NCBI GenBank assembly: GCA_947495135.1
Contig: CANLXN010000001.1
Location: 248,001 to 312,000 of the forward strand
Direction: 5' to 3'
DNA length: 64,000 bases
Source of the DNA: an uncultured Flavobacteriaceae bacterium
GTDB taxonomy: Bacteria > Bacteroidota > Bacteroidia > Flavobacteriales > Flavobacteriaceae
Positions within the stretch are counted from its first letter, which is position 1; each line of letters starts with the position of its first letter. The notes below the pieces were generated by a model. It was not told where the DNA came from. It ran no database searches and saw only the letters and a program-made list of their open reading frames with translations. Of the stretch, positions 10,295 to 19,381 are shown piece by piece. Position numbers and translations under genes: made by a program.

Positions 10295-10611
10295 TCGCCT
10301 GTAAATTAAAACGGTTTTTAAAAAGACAAATGTATTAAATTATAAGGGAACAAAGAAGTCCATATTCTATAGATTTGAGGGTGGGATGGAGGAAAATAGT
10401 TGTGCGCATATTTGTTTTGGGTAACTTCCTTTTGCCGAGTAAAATTTCAGAAGAAATTATAAAACAATCTTTCTGCGAGTATTAATCTACGTAATCGTAG
10501 GTACTTATTGATGTTTATATGATTAATATGAATTGTATTCCAATTATTATCAAGGATTTATTATTACTTTTAGCTCTCGTTATAAAAAACAAATCATCTA
10601 ATTTATTTATT
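10295..10611. other. Divergent intergenic region, purL / T9SS paralogue 1
   Basis: This stretch of 317 bases has no gene. It holds the candidate purL promoter and a small perfect inverted repeat, CTACG-TAAT-CGTAG, at 10487-10500. The in-frame extension of the downstream T9SS gene into this region (from 10519) was not accepted, because the signal peptide begins at 10612. Confidence 0.5.
10327..10353 (-). promoter_or_regulatory. Candidate promoter for purL
   Basis: On the minus strand a perfect Bacteroidota -7 element TACATTTG (plus strand 10327-10334) is preceded by TTG (10351-10353) with a 16-base spacer. This is slightly shorter than usual for this promoter class. It would start transcription about 25 bases before the purL ATG. 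Confidence 0.45.
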
Positions 10612-13530
10612 ATGAAATTAAAACAACTATTTGTTGCATTCGCTTTCCTTTTTTGTGGAAGTCTGTTTGCACAGGAAAAATTTCCACCAACGGAAGTTAT
10701 TACTGGTACGTTTATAGGTAAGACCATTCCGCTAAGGGATTTTCCTACTTCGGTACCTGGAGATTTTAGTGATCCGCGATCGCAGACAATGGTGCCAAAT
10801 GAGTCTACCACTGCTCAGGAACCAAATAATACAACAACTATTATACACAATCTTCAAACAGAGCAAGGAGGAATTCAAGCGTTGCCGTTAGAGCAAAATT
10901 TTGTGGGAGCTTCTGCGTCTGAGTCGGGTTTTTTTCCGCCAGATCCTACGGGAGCCGTTGGACCTGATCATTACGTACATTCTGTAAATTCGATCGTTAA
11001 GATTTTTGATAAGACGGGAGGCCTATTAGTAGGACCGGTTGATTTGGCCGATTTCTTAGGAATTCCATCCAATAATGGAGATCCCATTGTACTGTACGAT
11101 CAACTAGCCGATCGTTGGGTTGTAAGTGAGTTTGGTTCGCTTAACAACTCTCTAGCTATTGGTGTTTCTGAAACCAATGACCCAACTGGAGCTTACAATG
11201 TTTGGCAATATCAGTTTACTGCATTACCAGATTATCCTAAATACGGAGTTTGGCACGATGGTTATTATGGAACCATTAATTTAGGTGGATTCGACACACA
11301 AGGATTTGTAATGGAGAGAGATGTGATGCTCGCGGGTGGAACAGATCCTCAGATACTTATTTTCAACCTGCCAGATGTGGTGGTGAACCCTAATCAAGTG
11401 AAGAGTCCAGGAGCGGTTAACCTTTTAGGGACTAGCATTGACCCATCAACACCGGGTTACATTACCTATCTTCAAGATGATGCTTGGGCCGGAGTAGCAG
11501 TAGATCACTTAAAAGTTTGGGAAATTGAAATGGATTGGACTACTATTGGGAACTCAACTATTTCCTCACCTTTAGAAATTATTACAGATCCTTTCGATGC
11601 GGGTGAGTTATTTGGTAATGGAAACGGGGCTATTAGACAACCAGGAACTACACAACGACTTGCAGGTCATGGTGGAATTATTTCGTTTGGTGCAAACTAC
11701 AGAGAATTCACTGGACACAATTCATGGTTAATTACCTTCAATACTTTTATTGATGCGAATGAAACAGGAGGAATTCGTTGGATCGAATTGCGAAATGACG
11801 GAACCAACCCATGGACTATATTTCAAGAAGGAACGTATTCTATTGCAGATGGACACAGTCGTTTGATGAGTAGTTCTGCAATGGACGCGGCTGGTAATAT
11901 TGGATTAGCATATACTACTGCTAGTGAAAATTTAGCGGTATCATTGAGATATACAGGTCGTTTTGACGGGGATCCTGCGGGAGAAATGACATTGGCCGAA
12001 ACTACTATCATTGATGGACCTGGAGTTAGAACCAACAGTAACAGATATGGAGATTACTCTCATATCACAATGGATCCAGATAACTTCACTTTTTGGTATA
12101 CAGGAGATTATTTTTCTTCAAATAACCAATGGAGAACGCAAATTGCTTCCTTTTCTTTAAGTGGAGGGTTTGCAGCAGATGTTGGTGTAAGTGCAATTGT
12201 AACTCCAGAAAACGGAATTTTAACCAATGCCGAAACGGTGGAGGTGAATGTAAGAAATTTTGGTTCTGCAGATCAAACAGGGATTCCATTAGAATTACGA
12301 GTGGATGGTACTTTGGTTGCTTCTGAAACGTTCACAGGAACTGTTCTAGCTGGTGAAGTTCAAACATATACTTTTGCTCAAACAGTAGATTTATCTACTC
12401 CAGGACAAACCTATTCAATTGAGGTAAGTACTGGTTTAGCCGGTGATGAGTTTAACGGGAACGATGCATTTACCAAAGAAGTTACGCACTTATTGGCAGA
12501 CGATGTGGGAGCTTTAGAAATTACTGCTCCTACAACTGGATCTGGTCTTGGAGTAGAAACCATTTCTGTAAATATTAAAAACTTTGGAGCCTCTCCACAG
12601 TCTGGATTTGACGTTCAGTATGCGGTAGACGGAGGAACGCCTGTTGTTGAGTCTTTCACAGGAACTATCAATGCTGAAGAAGAAGTAGTTTACAATTTTG
12701 GAACTCAATTCGATTTTAGTGCTTTGGGTTCTTATACCATTGTAGCATCTACTTCTCTTACAGGAGATCAAGAAAATACGAATGACGAAGCTACGGTAAC
12801 TATTGAGAATGTGCTTTGTCAGCCAACGGGTGACTGTTCGTTTGGAGATGGATTCCAACTAGTGCAAATTGCAGAAATCAACAATCCGTCTGGATGTGAA
12901 GGTTACGGAGATTTTACTAGTCAGATAGCGAACTTGGACGATGGAAGCACTAACAGTATTACGTTTACAACTGGATACGGTGATCAAAACATAACGGTTT
13001 GGATCGATTTTAATGACGATTCTACTTTTACAGCTGATGAGATTGTGGTTCCTAATTTCGTGGTTGCGGAAGGACAGGCTGGAGGCTCTTATACGGAGAC
13101 CGTGGATTTAATTATCCCAGCTGGTGCGGCTGTTGGAGAACACAGAATGCGAGTGAAGAGTAATTGGCAAGGACCTGTACCAACCGATGCTTGTGAAGAA
13201 ACTCAATACGGAGAAACGGAAGATTACACAGCGAATATTACTTCATTAAGTGTTAACGACAATCTAATTTCGCAGTCGGACTTAATCGTTACTTCTTTAT
13301 CAAATAACCAATTTGAAGTTGCGCTACAAACCAGTTTTGACGGTGGTGTTTTTATGGGTGTTTACAATATCTTAGGACAAGAAGTTGGATTTAACAAGAA
13401 AGTTCCTCAAATCGATAATGCTTATAAATTGAATTTGGACATGTCTAATATGTCTGCGGGTGTTTATCTCATTAAAATAGGAGGTCAAACCACTACAACT
13501 TATAAAACAGCAAGAATTATTGTGAAGTAA
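10612..13530 (+). CDS. T9SS surface protein with two CARDB domains and a GEVED domain (paralogue 1)
   Basis: I placed the start at 10612 because it yields the signal peptide MKLKQLFVAFAFLFCGSLFAQ. The protein is 972 residues. The N-terminal half (about 1-510) is a conserved secreted domain with PPDPTGAVGPDHYVHSVN and DPIVLYDQLADRWVVSEF, probably a beta-propeller-like fold. Two CARDB-type adhesion repeats follow (DVGVSAIVTPENGIL... and DVGALEITAPTTGSG...). Then comes a GEVED domain (CQPTGDCSFGDGF ... WIDFNDD ... YGETEDYTANI). The C terminus (GVYLIKIGGQTTTTYKTARIIVK) is a T9SS sorting region. It is the first of three tandem paralogues. No catalytic residues are evident, so an adhesive or structural surface role is an inference. 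Confidence 0.85.
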   Translation: MKLKQLFVAFAFLFCGSLFAQEKFPPTEVITGTFIGKTIPLRDFPTSVPGDFSDPRSQTMVPNESTTAQEPNNTTTIIHNLQTEQGGIQALPLEQNFVGASASESGFFPPDPTGAVGPDHYVHSVNSIVKIFDKTGGLLVGPVDLADFLGIPSNNGDPIVLYDQLADRWVVSEFGSLNNSLAIGVSETNDPTGAYNVWQYQFTALPDYPKYGVWHDGYYGTINLGGFDTQGFVMERDVMLAGGTDPQILIFNLPDVVVNPNQVKSPGAVNLLGTSIDPSTPGYITYLQDDAWAGVAVDHLKVWEIEMDWTTIGNSTISSPLEIITDPFDAGELFGNGNGAIRQPGTTQRLAGHGGIISFGANYREFTGHNSWLITFNTFIDANETGGIRWIELRNDGTNPWTIFQEGTYSIADGHSRLMSSSAMDAAGNIGLAYTTASENLAVSLRYTGRFDGDPAGEMTLAETTIIDGPGVRTNSNRYGDYSHITMDPDNFTFWYTGDYFSSNNQWRTQIASFSLSGGFAADVGVSAIVTPENGILTNAETVEVNVRNFGSADQTGIPLELRVDGTLVASETFTGTVLAGEVQTYTFAQTVDLSTPGQTYSIEVSTGLAGDEFNGNDAFTKEVTHLLADDVGALEITAPTTGSGLGVETISVNIKNFGASPQSGFDVQYAVDGGTPVVESFTGTINAEEEVVYNFGTQFDFSALGSYTIVASTSLTGDQENTNDEATVTIENVLCQPTGDCSFGDGFQLVQIAEINNPSGCEGYGDFTSQIANLDDGSTNSITFTTGYGDQNITVWIDFNDDSTFTADEIVVPNFVVAEGQAGGSYTETVDLIIPAGAAVGEHRMRVKSNWQGPVPTDACEETQYGETEDYTANITSLSVNDNLISQSDLIVTSLSNNQFEVALQTSFDGGVFMGVYNILGQEVGFNKKVPQIDNAYKLNLDMSNMSAGVYLIKIGGQTTTTYKTARIIVK

Positions 13531-13549
13531 TTTTTTGATTATTTATCTG

Positions 13550-13581
13550 AAAAGAGCGGGTTTATTCCCGCTCTTTTTTTT
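13550..13581 (+). terminator. Rho-independent terminator after T9SS paralogue 1
   Basis: AAAGAGCGGG, loop TTTATT, CCCGCTC and a run of eight T form a classic terminator 20 bases after the stop codon. Confidence 0.9.
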
Positions 13582-13799
13582 GGAATTATCTTAAAGTTTT
13601 TTAATCCCGACAGACGCGATTAGGGGGTTGTAAAATTTCAGAATTGAGGTTAGGAAATCAAATTATGGAACGAGAGAGTATGATAATGAACTGTTTAAGG
13701 TAGAACTATGAGTTTTATATGAGTTTTATAGGATTTTATGTTTGGTTAAAATCCGTACCTTTCAGGTTCAATAAAAGCTAAAAATTTAATTTACTTCTT

Positions 13800-16733
13800 A
13801 TGAATTTAAAACAACTATTTGTTGCATTTGCAGTCCTCGTTTGTGGAGGAATGTTTGCACAAGACAATTTTGGACCAAGTACGGTAGTGCAGGGTACCTA
13901 TGTAATGAAAACAATGCCTCTTAGGGATTTCCCTACTATCGATGTGTCTGCACAAGATTTTAAGGTGAATGAGATCAAGATCATTGAAAACAACTTACGG
14001 GCAAACAGTAAGGTGAATCAAAATGCATTTCCTCAAGATGGAAAAGATGGATTACGTCAATCTGCTATTGGTGGAGTGAGCTCATTTCCATTAGAAGAAA
14101 ATTTCGACGGTCTTTCAGGTGCGGAAGGTGGAGGATTTACTCCTCCAGATCCATCTGGAGCAGCTGGACCTAATCACTACGTAAATGCGGTCAATGTAGC
14201 CCTGAAAATTTTTGATAAAACAGGTGGACTACTTGCTGGACCAACCGATCTAGGTTCTTTTTTAGGATCTGGAAATAACAGTGGGGATCCCATTATTATG
14301 TACGATCAATTAGCAGACCGTTTCTTTGTGAGTCAGTTTGGTGCTGCAGCTAACTCTTTGGTTTTAGGTGTTTCTGAAACTTCAGATCCAACCGGAGCTT
14401 ATTTCGTTTATGAGTTTGCACTGGATGCTTTTCCAGACTATCCGCACTATAGTATTTGGCACGATGGATATTATTTAACGGCGAATAAGTTCTCTGGAAA
14501 TACTACCTATGTAATGGAAAGAGATGTAATTCTTGCTGGTGGACCAAGTCCTCAAATTGTAGGTTTTGATTTACCAGGTGTTGTAAACAATACAAATACG
14601 GTATTTAGTCCAGAGCCGGCTAATCTTTTAGGAACAACATTTCCTGCGGATGCGCCAGGATATATTACCTACCTTCAGGATGATGGTTGGGGTGGAGGAA
14701 TCGCTAACGATCACTTAAAAGTATGGGAGATAGAAATGGATTGGGTAACCGTAGCTAATTCTACTATTTCTGCTCCGTTAGAAATTCCTTTAGATCCTTT
14801 CGATTCTGTATTCGCTCCGTTTGGTTCTGGTGACGTTGAACAACCAGGAACGAATCAAAAAATTGATATGATTGGTGGTATAATCTCTTATGCTGCTAAT
14901 TACAGAAGCTTCGGTACTCATAATTCATGGGTAATTACTTTTAATGTAGATGTTGATGGTTCAGACACTTCTGGAATTAGATGGGTAGAATTACGTAATG
15001 ATGCAACCAATCCTTGGTCTTTATTCCAAGAAGGAACCTATGCACCTGCAGATGGTTTAAGTAGATTTATGGGAAGTGCTGCTATGGATGCCGCTGGAAA
15101 TATCGGAATGGGATTCAATGTTGCGAATGCTGATACGCCAGCTGGAATTCGCTATACGGGTCGTTTTGATGGAGATGCTTTAGGAACTATGACCGTTGCG
15201 GAAACTACAATTGTGGATGGAATAGGAGTTCAAACATTTAGTAATCGATTTGGAGATTACTCTCATTTAACAATGGATCCAGATAACTTTACCTTTTGGC
15301 ATACTGCTGAATATTTCACAGCGAACAACAACTGGAGCTCACGTGTAGCCTCGTTTACCCTCTCTGGCGGTTTTGCAAATGATGTAGGAGCTAACAATAT
15401 TTTAACTCCGGAGAATGGAATTCTTACCGCGGCAGAAACTGTTGAAATAAGTATTAGAAACTACGGTTTAGATGATCAGTCCAATATTCCTTTAGAATTA
15501 AGAGTAGATGGTACCTTAATTGCTTCAGAAACTTTCACGGGGACTATTGCTGCAGGTGATACTGGTACATACACATTTGCGGCCACTGTGGATCTTTCTA
15601 CTTCTGGTCAAACCTATAACATTGAAGTTTCTACTGCGCTAGGTGCAGATGAATTTAACGCTAACGATACGTTCTCTAAGGAAGTTACTCATCTATTAGC
15701 CGATGATACTGGGGCCATTGAAATCACTTCACCTCAATCTGGTTCTGGTCTTGGTGTACAATCCATTTCCGTGAATATCAGAAACTTTGGAGCAAGTGCT
15801 CAATCGGGATTTGATGTAGAATATTCAGTAGATGGAGGAACTCCTGTTGTAGAAACGTTTACCGGAACTATCAATTCTGAAGAAGAGGTAGTTTATACCT
15901 TCGCAACTACGTTCGATTTTACTGCATTGGGAACATATAGCATTACAGCTTCCACTTCTCTGGCAGGAGATCAGGAATCGTCTAACGATTCGGTGACCGC
16001 CGAAGTGACCAATCAAAACTGTCAGCCACTTGGAGACTGTTCTTTCGGGGATGGGTTCCAGTTAGTTTCTGTAACAGATATAAATAATCCTTCTGGATGC
16101 GAAGGTTATGCAGATTTCACTAATTTAATTGCAACTATGTCCCCAGATAGTACCAACGACCTTACAATTACCACAGGATATGGAGATCAATTTGTAAGTG
16201 TTTGGATCGATTTTAACGATGACTTCAACTTTTCTATTGATGAGTTGGTTGTAGATAACTTCGAGATTGCAGATGGACAAGCAGGTGGTTCTTATACAGA
16301 AACGATGGATTTAGTAATTCCAGCTGGAGCAGCTACTGGAGAGCACATCATGAGAGCTAAAACAAATTGGAATGGACCTGTTCCAACCGATGCTTGTGAG
16401 GAAACTCAGTATGGAGAAACGGAAGACTACACTGCCAATATCAGTAGTTTAGGAGTAGAGGATGTAGCTTTTGCAGCGTCTGATCTTGTAATAACAAGTC
16501 TTCCAAACAATCAGTTTGAAGTCGTAATGACCACCGATTACGATGGCGGAGCTTATGCGGCTATCTACAACTTGTTAGGACAGCAATTAAAGTTTAAGAC
16601 TTTATCAAAGACTACAAATAACTCTTATGTTATTAAATTGGATATGGCTCAAGCAGCTGAAGGAGTTTATTTAGTAAAAGTAGGAGCACCTGATTTGAAA
16701 ACAACACGAACAGGAAAAATTATTGTGAAGTAA
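13800..16733 (+). CDS. T9SS surface protein with two CARDB domains and a GEVED domain (paralogue 2)
   Basis: This 977-residue protein has the signal peptide MNLKQLFVAFAVLVCGGMFAQ, nearly identical to that of paralogue 1. It has the same layout: an N-terminal domain (PPDPSGAAGPNHYVNAVNVA, DPIIMYDQLADRFFVSQF), two CARDB repeats (DVGANNILTPENGIL..., DTGAIEITSPQSGSG...), a GEVED domain (CQPLGDCSFGDGFQLVSV ... WIDFNDDFNF ... YGETEDYTANI), and a T9SS C terminus ending KTTRTGKIIVK. Each paralogue has its own terminator, so they are probably separate transcripts. High similarity over the full length points to a recent tandem duplication. Function beyond surface display is unknown. Confidence 0.85.
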   Translation: MNLKQLFVAFAVLVCGGMFAQDNFGPSTVVQGTYVMKTMPLRDFPTIDVSAQDFKVNEIKIIENNLRANSKVNQNAFPQDGKDGLRQSAIGGVSSFPLEENFDGLSGAEGGGFTPPDPSGAAGPNHYVNAVNVALKIFDKTGGLLAGPTDLGSFLGSGNNSGDPIIMYDQLADRFFVSQFGAAANSLVLGVSETSDPTGAYFVYEFALDAFPDYPHYSIWHDGYYLTANKFSGNTTYVMERDVILAGGPSPQIVGFDLPGVVNNTNTVFSPEPANLLGTTFPADAPGYITYLQDDGWGGGIANDHLKVWEIEMDWVTVANSTISAPLEIPLDPFDSVFAPFGSGDVEQPGTNQKIDMIGGIISYAANYRSFGTHNSWVITFNVDVDGSDTSGIRWVELRNDATNPWSLFQEGTYAPADGLSRFMGSAAMDAAGNIGMGFNVANADTPAGIRYTGRFDGDALGTMTVAETTIVDGIGVQTFSNRFGDYSHLTMDPDNFTFWHTAEYFTANNNWSSRVASFTLSGGFANDVGANNILTPENGILTAAETVEISIRNYGLDDQSNIPLELRVDGTLIASETFTGTIAAGDTGTYTFAATVDLSTSGQTYNIEVSTALGADEFNANDTFSKEVTHLLADDTGAIEITSPQSGSGLGVQSISVNIRNFGASAQSGFDVEYSVDGGTPVVETFTGTINSEEEVVYTFATTFDFTALGTYSITASTSLAGDQESSNDSVTAEVTNQNCQPLGDCSFGDGFQLVSVTDINNPSGCEGYADFTNLIATMSPDSTNDLTITTGYGDQFVSVWIDFNDDFNFSIDELVVDNFEIADGQAGGSYTETMDLVIPAGAATGEHIMRAKTNWNGPVPTDACEETQYGETEDYTANISSLGVEDVAFAASDLVITSLPNNQFEVVMTTDYDGGAYAAIYNLLGQQLKFKTLSKTTNNSYVIKLDMAQAAEGVYLVKVGAPDLKTTRTGKIIVK

Positions 16734-16757
16734 TTATTTGCCCTCAATTTATATATG

Positions 16758-16785
16758 AAACGGCGGCTTGATGTCGCCGTTTTTA
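16758..16785 (+). terminator. Rho-independent terminator after T9SS paralogue 2
   Basis: AAACGGCG, a loop of about nine bases and CGCCGTTTTT form a stem with a T-run about 25 bases after the stop codon. Confidence 0.85.
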
Positions 16786-16861
16786 TTGAATTAACGGATG
16801 ATTAGCGAGGTAAATATCTCAATTATCAATATATTTATGCATTATTTAAAAAAATAACAAA

Positions 16862-19027
16862 ATGAAAAAACTAGTTACAACGCTCGTATTCGGATTGGTA
16901 CTATCTGCCACGAGTTTCGCACAGGACAAATTTCCTCCTGTGGTCATTTCGGAAGGGGTCTTTTTAGGAGAGACTATTCCGTTAAGAGATATGCCAACCT
17001 CACCAGAATGGAATGGAGGTATAGGAGATATCAAAGTGGTACCTAACAATATGCTGAATGCAGGAAAAGTAAGATCTAATGCACTACCTATTGGACCAGA
17101 TCCACTAGTGCAAACTGAACCTGGATACAGAGAAGCGAGTAACCTTATTTTGGATTTCGTTGGAGCAAATATTAATGAGTCTGGAGGATTTTTACCACCA
17201 GATGTTACGGGTGCTGTAGGACCTAACCATTATGTGCATGGAATCAATGTTAGAATTAAGATTTTTGCGAAAGACGGAAGTCTTTTGGCAGGACCTATTG
17301 CTCTTTCTACCTTCTTAGGAAGTGGAAACAACGATGGAGATCCTATTGTAATGTATGATCAATTGGCTGATAGATTTTTCGTAAGTCAGTTTAGAGTTTC
17401 AGACAACGCGCTAATTATTGGGGTGTCGAGTACGCCAGATCCAACAGGTACATTCTTTGTATACGAGTATCCGTTGAGCTCATTCCCAGATTATCCGCAC
17501 TACAGTGTATGGCCTGATGGTTATTACTTAACGGCAAATAAGGCCGGATTAGCGACATATGCTTTTGAGCGTGATGTAATGTTAGCCGGTGGTCCAAGTC
17601 CTGGATTAAGAGGATTTAATCTTGGAGGAGTTGTAAGAAACCCCGGAGCGGTATTTAGCCCAGAGCCAGCAAATTTATTGGGACAGGATTTCCCAGAAGA
17701 TGCACCTGGATATATTGTTTATTTACAAGATGATGCATGGCCTGGAATTACAACAGACCATATCAAGGTATGGGAGATTGACTTGGATTGGGAAGGTTCT
17801 AGTACCATCTCGGCTCCGTTGGAAATTCCAACAGAACCGTTTGACGCTAACTTCCAACCATTTGGAACAGGAAACGTTAATCAGCCAGGAACTAATCAAA
17901 GAATTGATGCTATTGGTGGAGTAATCTCTTATATGGCTAATTATCGAAGTTTTGAAGATCACAACTCATTTTTAATCAATTTCAATGTGGATATTGATGG
18001 AAATGATACAGTGGGAATTAGATGGATAGAATTGAGAAACTCTTCAGGAACAGAGCCGTTCTCTATCTACCAAGAATCGACGTATACTATTGCAGATGGA
18101 GATAGCCGTTTTATGGGAAGTATGGGGATTGACGACGAAGGAAACATTGCCTTAGCTTACAACGTAGGTAGTGCAGTTACTAGAGCGGGAATCCGATATA
18201 CTGGACGTATGGAGAATGATCCTCTTGGACAGATGACATTCCCAGAAACTTCTATCATTGAAGGAAATGGAGTGCAAACCTTCTCTAATCGTTTTGGAGA
18301 TTACGCACAAATGACCATCGATTTAGATAATAGAACTTTTTGGCATACTGCTCAGTATTTTCAAAGTAACAATACTTGGACCACTCGTATTGCTGCTTTA
18401 AAGTTACAAGACGATCTTACCAACGATGTTGGAGTTTACAATGTATTTGGACCTGCATTTGAAGGACCTTACAGTGCTACTGAATCTATTACAGCGGCTT
18501 TAAGTAACTACGGAACTGCTACTCAAACTAATTTCCCTTTAGAGCTTTATGTAAATGAAACCTTAGTTGCAACCGAAACCTTTACTGGATCGCTTGCTGC
18601 AGGGGATGCTGCCGACTTTACTTTTGCGCAAACTGTGGATATGTCTTCGGAAGGTGTTATATATAAGGTAGAAGTTAGAACTGCGTTGAGTGGTGATGAA
18701 GCTCCTTCTAACGATGAGTCGAATGAGTGTTACTTATTTGGTGAAGTTCTTGGAACTACTGATGTAGCATTAGAGCAGTCTAATTTATTGATCTATCCAT
18801 TGGAGAACAGAGTATATGAAATTAACTTTGCTACTCAGGAAGATTTTGGAAATATGTCTTATAAGGTTGTGAATATGTTAGGTCAAGAAATCTCTAGAGG
18901 AGATCTACCTGTACAGAGCAACGGTTATAAAACTTCGGTTAACTTAGGAACTTCTGCAAATGGCGTTTATGTTGTAGAAGTAAGTAATGGAACCCAAAGT
19001 GTAAGCAAGCAGATCTTAGTAAACTAA
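16862..19027 (+). CDS. Shorter T9SS surface protein (paralogue 3, one CARDB, no GEVED)
   Basis: This 721-residue protein has the signal peptide MKKLVTTLVFGLVLSATSFAQ. The N-terminal domain is homologous to paralogues 1 and 2 (PPDVTGAVGPNHYVHGINVR, DPIVMYDQLADRFFVSQF, YLQDDAWPGITTDHIKVWEI). It keeps only one CARDB-like repeat (DVGVYNVFGPAFEGPYSATE...) and lacks the second CARDB and the GEVED module. It ends with its own T9SS region (VNMLGQEISRG ... SVSKQILVN). The shorter tail suggests either loss or an ancestral form with later module gain in the other two copies. A terminator follows. Role unknown; surface display is likely. Confidence 0.85.
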   Translation: MKKLVTTLVFGLVLSATSFAQDKFPPVVISEGVFLGETIPLRDMPTSPEWNGGIGDIKVVPNNMLNAGKVRSNALPIGPDPLVQTEPGYREASNLILDFVGANINESGGFLPPDVTGAVGPNHYVHGINVRIKIFAKDGSLLAGPIALSTFLGSGNNDGDPIVMYDQLADRFFVSQFRVSDNALIIGVSSTPDPTGTFFVYEYPLSSFPDYPHYSVWPDGYYLTANKAGLATYAFERDVMLAGGPSPGLRGFNLGGVVRNPGAVFSPEPANLLGQDFPEDAPGYIVYLQDDAWPGITTDHIKVWEIDLDWEGSSTISAPLEIPTEPFDANFQPFGTGNVNQPGTNQRIDAIGGVISYMANYRSFEDHNSFLINFNVDIDGNDTVGIRWIELRNSSGTEPFSIYQESTYTIADGDSRFMGSMGIDDEGNIALAYNVGSAVTRAGIRYTGRMENDPLGQMTFPETSIIEGNGVQTFSNRFGDYAQMTIDLDNRTFWHTAQYFQSNNTWTTRIAALKLQDDLTNDVGVYNVFGPAFEGPYSATESITAALSNYGTATQTNFPLELYVNETLVATETFTGSLAAGDAADFTFAQTVDMSSEGVIYKVEVRTALSGDEAPSNDESNECYLFGEVLGTTDVALEQSNLLIYPLENRVYEINFATQEDFGNMSYKVVNMLGQEISRGDLPVQSNGYKTSVNLGTSANGVYVVEVSNGTQSVSKQILVN

Positions 19028-19054
19028 GCTCTCTTGTTTTAGTAACATAAAATG

Positions 19055-19092
19055 AATCGCCTAAACTGTGAATAGTTTAGGCGATTTTTTTT
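19055..19092 (+). terminator. Rho-independent terminator after T9SS paralogue 3
   Basis: AATCGCCTAAACT, loop GTGAAT, AGTTTAGGCGATT then T-rich sequence. The perfect stem of about 13 bp lies 28 bases after the stop. Confidence 0.9.
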
Positions 19093-19102
19093 ATTCTTAT
19101 TT

Positions 19103-19247
19103 GCGTTAGGGATAGCAACGGCATCCTTTTTTAAACGTCTACGCATTAGGTCGAATCGTGACCATATAGAAGTAAAGGTTAAAAAAGATATAGTGAATAG
19201 CCCGACCCTTCGCAGTTAGAGGCACGCAGAACGAAGGAGGGTAACGC
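19103..19247 (+). ncRNA. Candidate structured RNA element
   Basis: This non-coding stretch of about 145 bases is rich in paired segments. GCGTTA (19103-19108) pairs with TAACGC (19242-19247), closing the element. CTTTTTTAA (19126-19134) pairs with TTAAAAAAG (19179-19187). CCTTCG (19207-19212) pairs with CGAAGG (19232-19237). Conserved-looking single-strand blocks GGGATAGCAACGGCATCC and GAATAGCCCGACCC sit at the junctions. From memory it resembles an intergenic element that recurs in flavobacterial genomes, but I cannot name an Rfam family. The strand is assigned by the motif orientation I remember and could be wrong. Confidence 0.5.
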
Positions 19248-19276
19248 CCGAGCCAGTCTAATGTATTGTAAACTGA

Positions 19277-19302
19277 ATAGAATGAAATAGTCTTCATTCT
19301 AT
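19277..19302. repeat. Perfect 10-bp inverted repeat
   Basis: ATAGAATGAA, six-base loop ATAGTC, TTCATTCTAT. It lacks a T-run directly after the stem, so it is not an obvious terminator. It may belong to the adjacent RNA element or be a regulatory hairpin. Confidence 0.6.
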
Positions 19303-19326
19303 GTTTAATAAGTTCTCTATTCGAAA

Positions 19327-19361
19327 AAAAAGAGCGCCTTACATTGGTAAAGCGCTCTTTT
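19327..19361 (-). terminator. Hairpin terminator for the M28 peptidase gene
   Basis: AAAGAGCGC and GCGCTCTTTT pair around an inner TTAC-ATTG-GTAA stem. It lies 21 bases beyond the stop codon of the minus-strand gene, with an A-run on the plus strand that reads as U on the transcript. Confidence 0.85.
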
Positions 19362-19381
19362 CAATTACTGAAGAATATCTC

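Noticed and set aside
10519-10611. Longer N terminus for T9SS paralogue 1
   Set aside because: The extension is followed by a perfect signal peptide starting at 10612 that matches the starts of its paralogues, so the upstream codons are leader sequence.
12514-12858. Minus-strand open frames inside the T9SS paralogues
   Set aside because: They are shadows of strongly coding plus-strand domains (CARDB, GEVED) and show no family features of their own.
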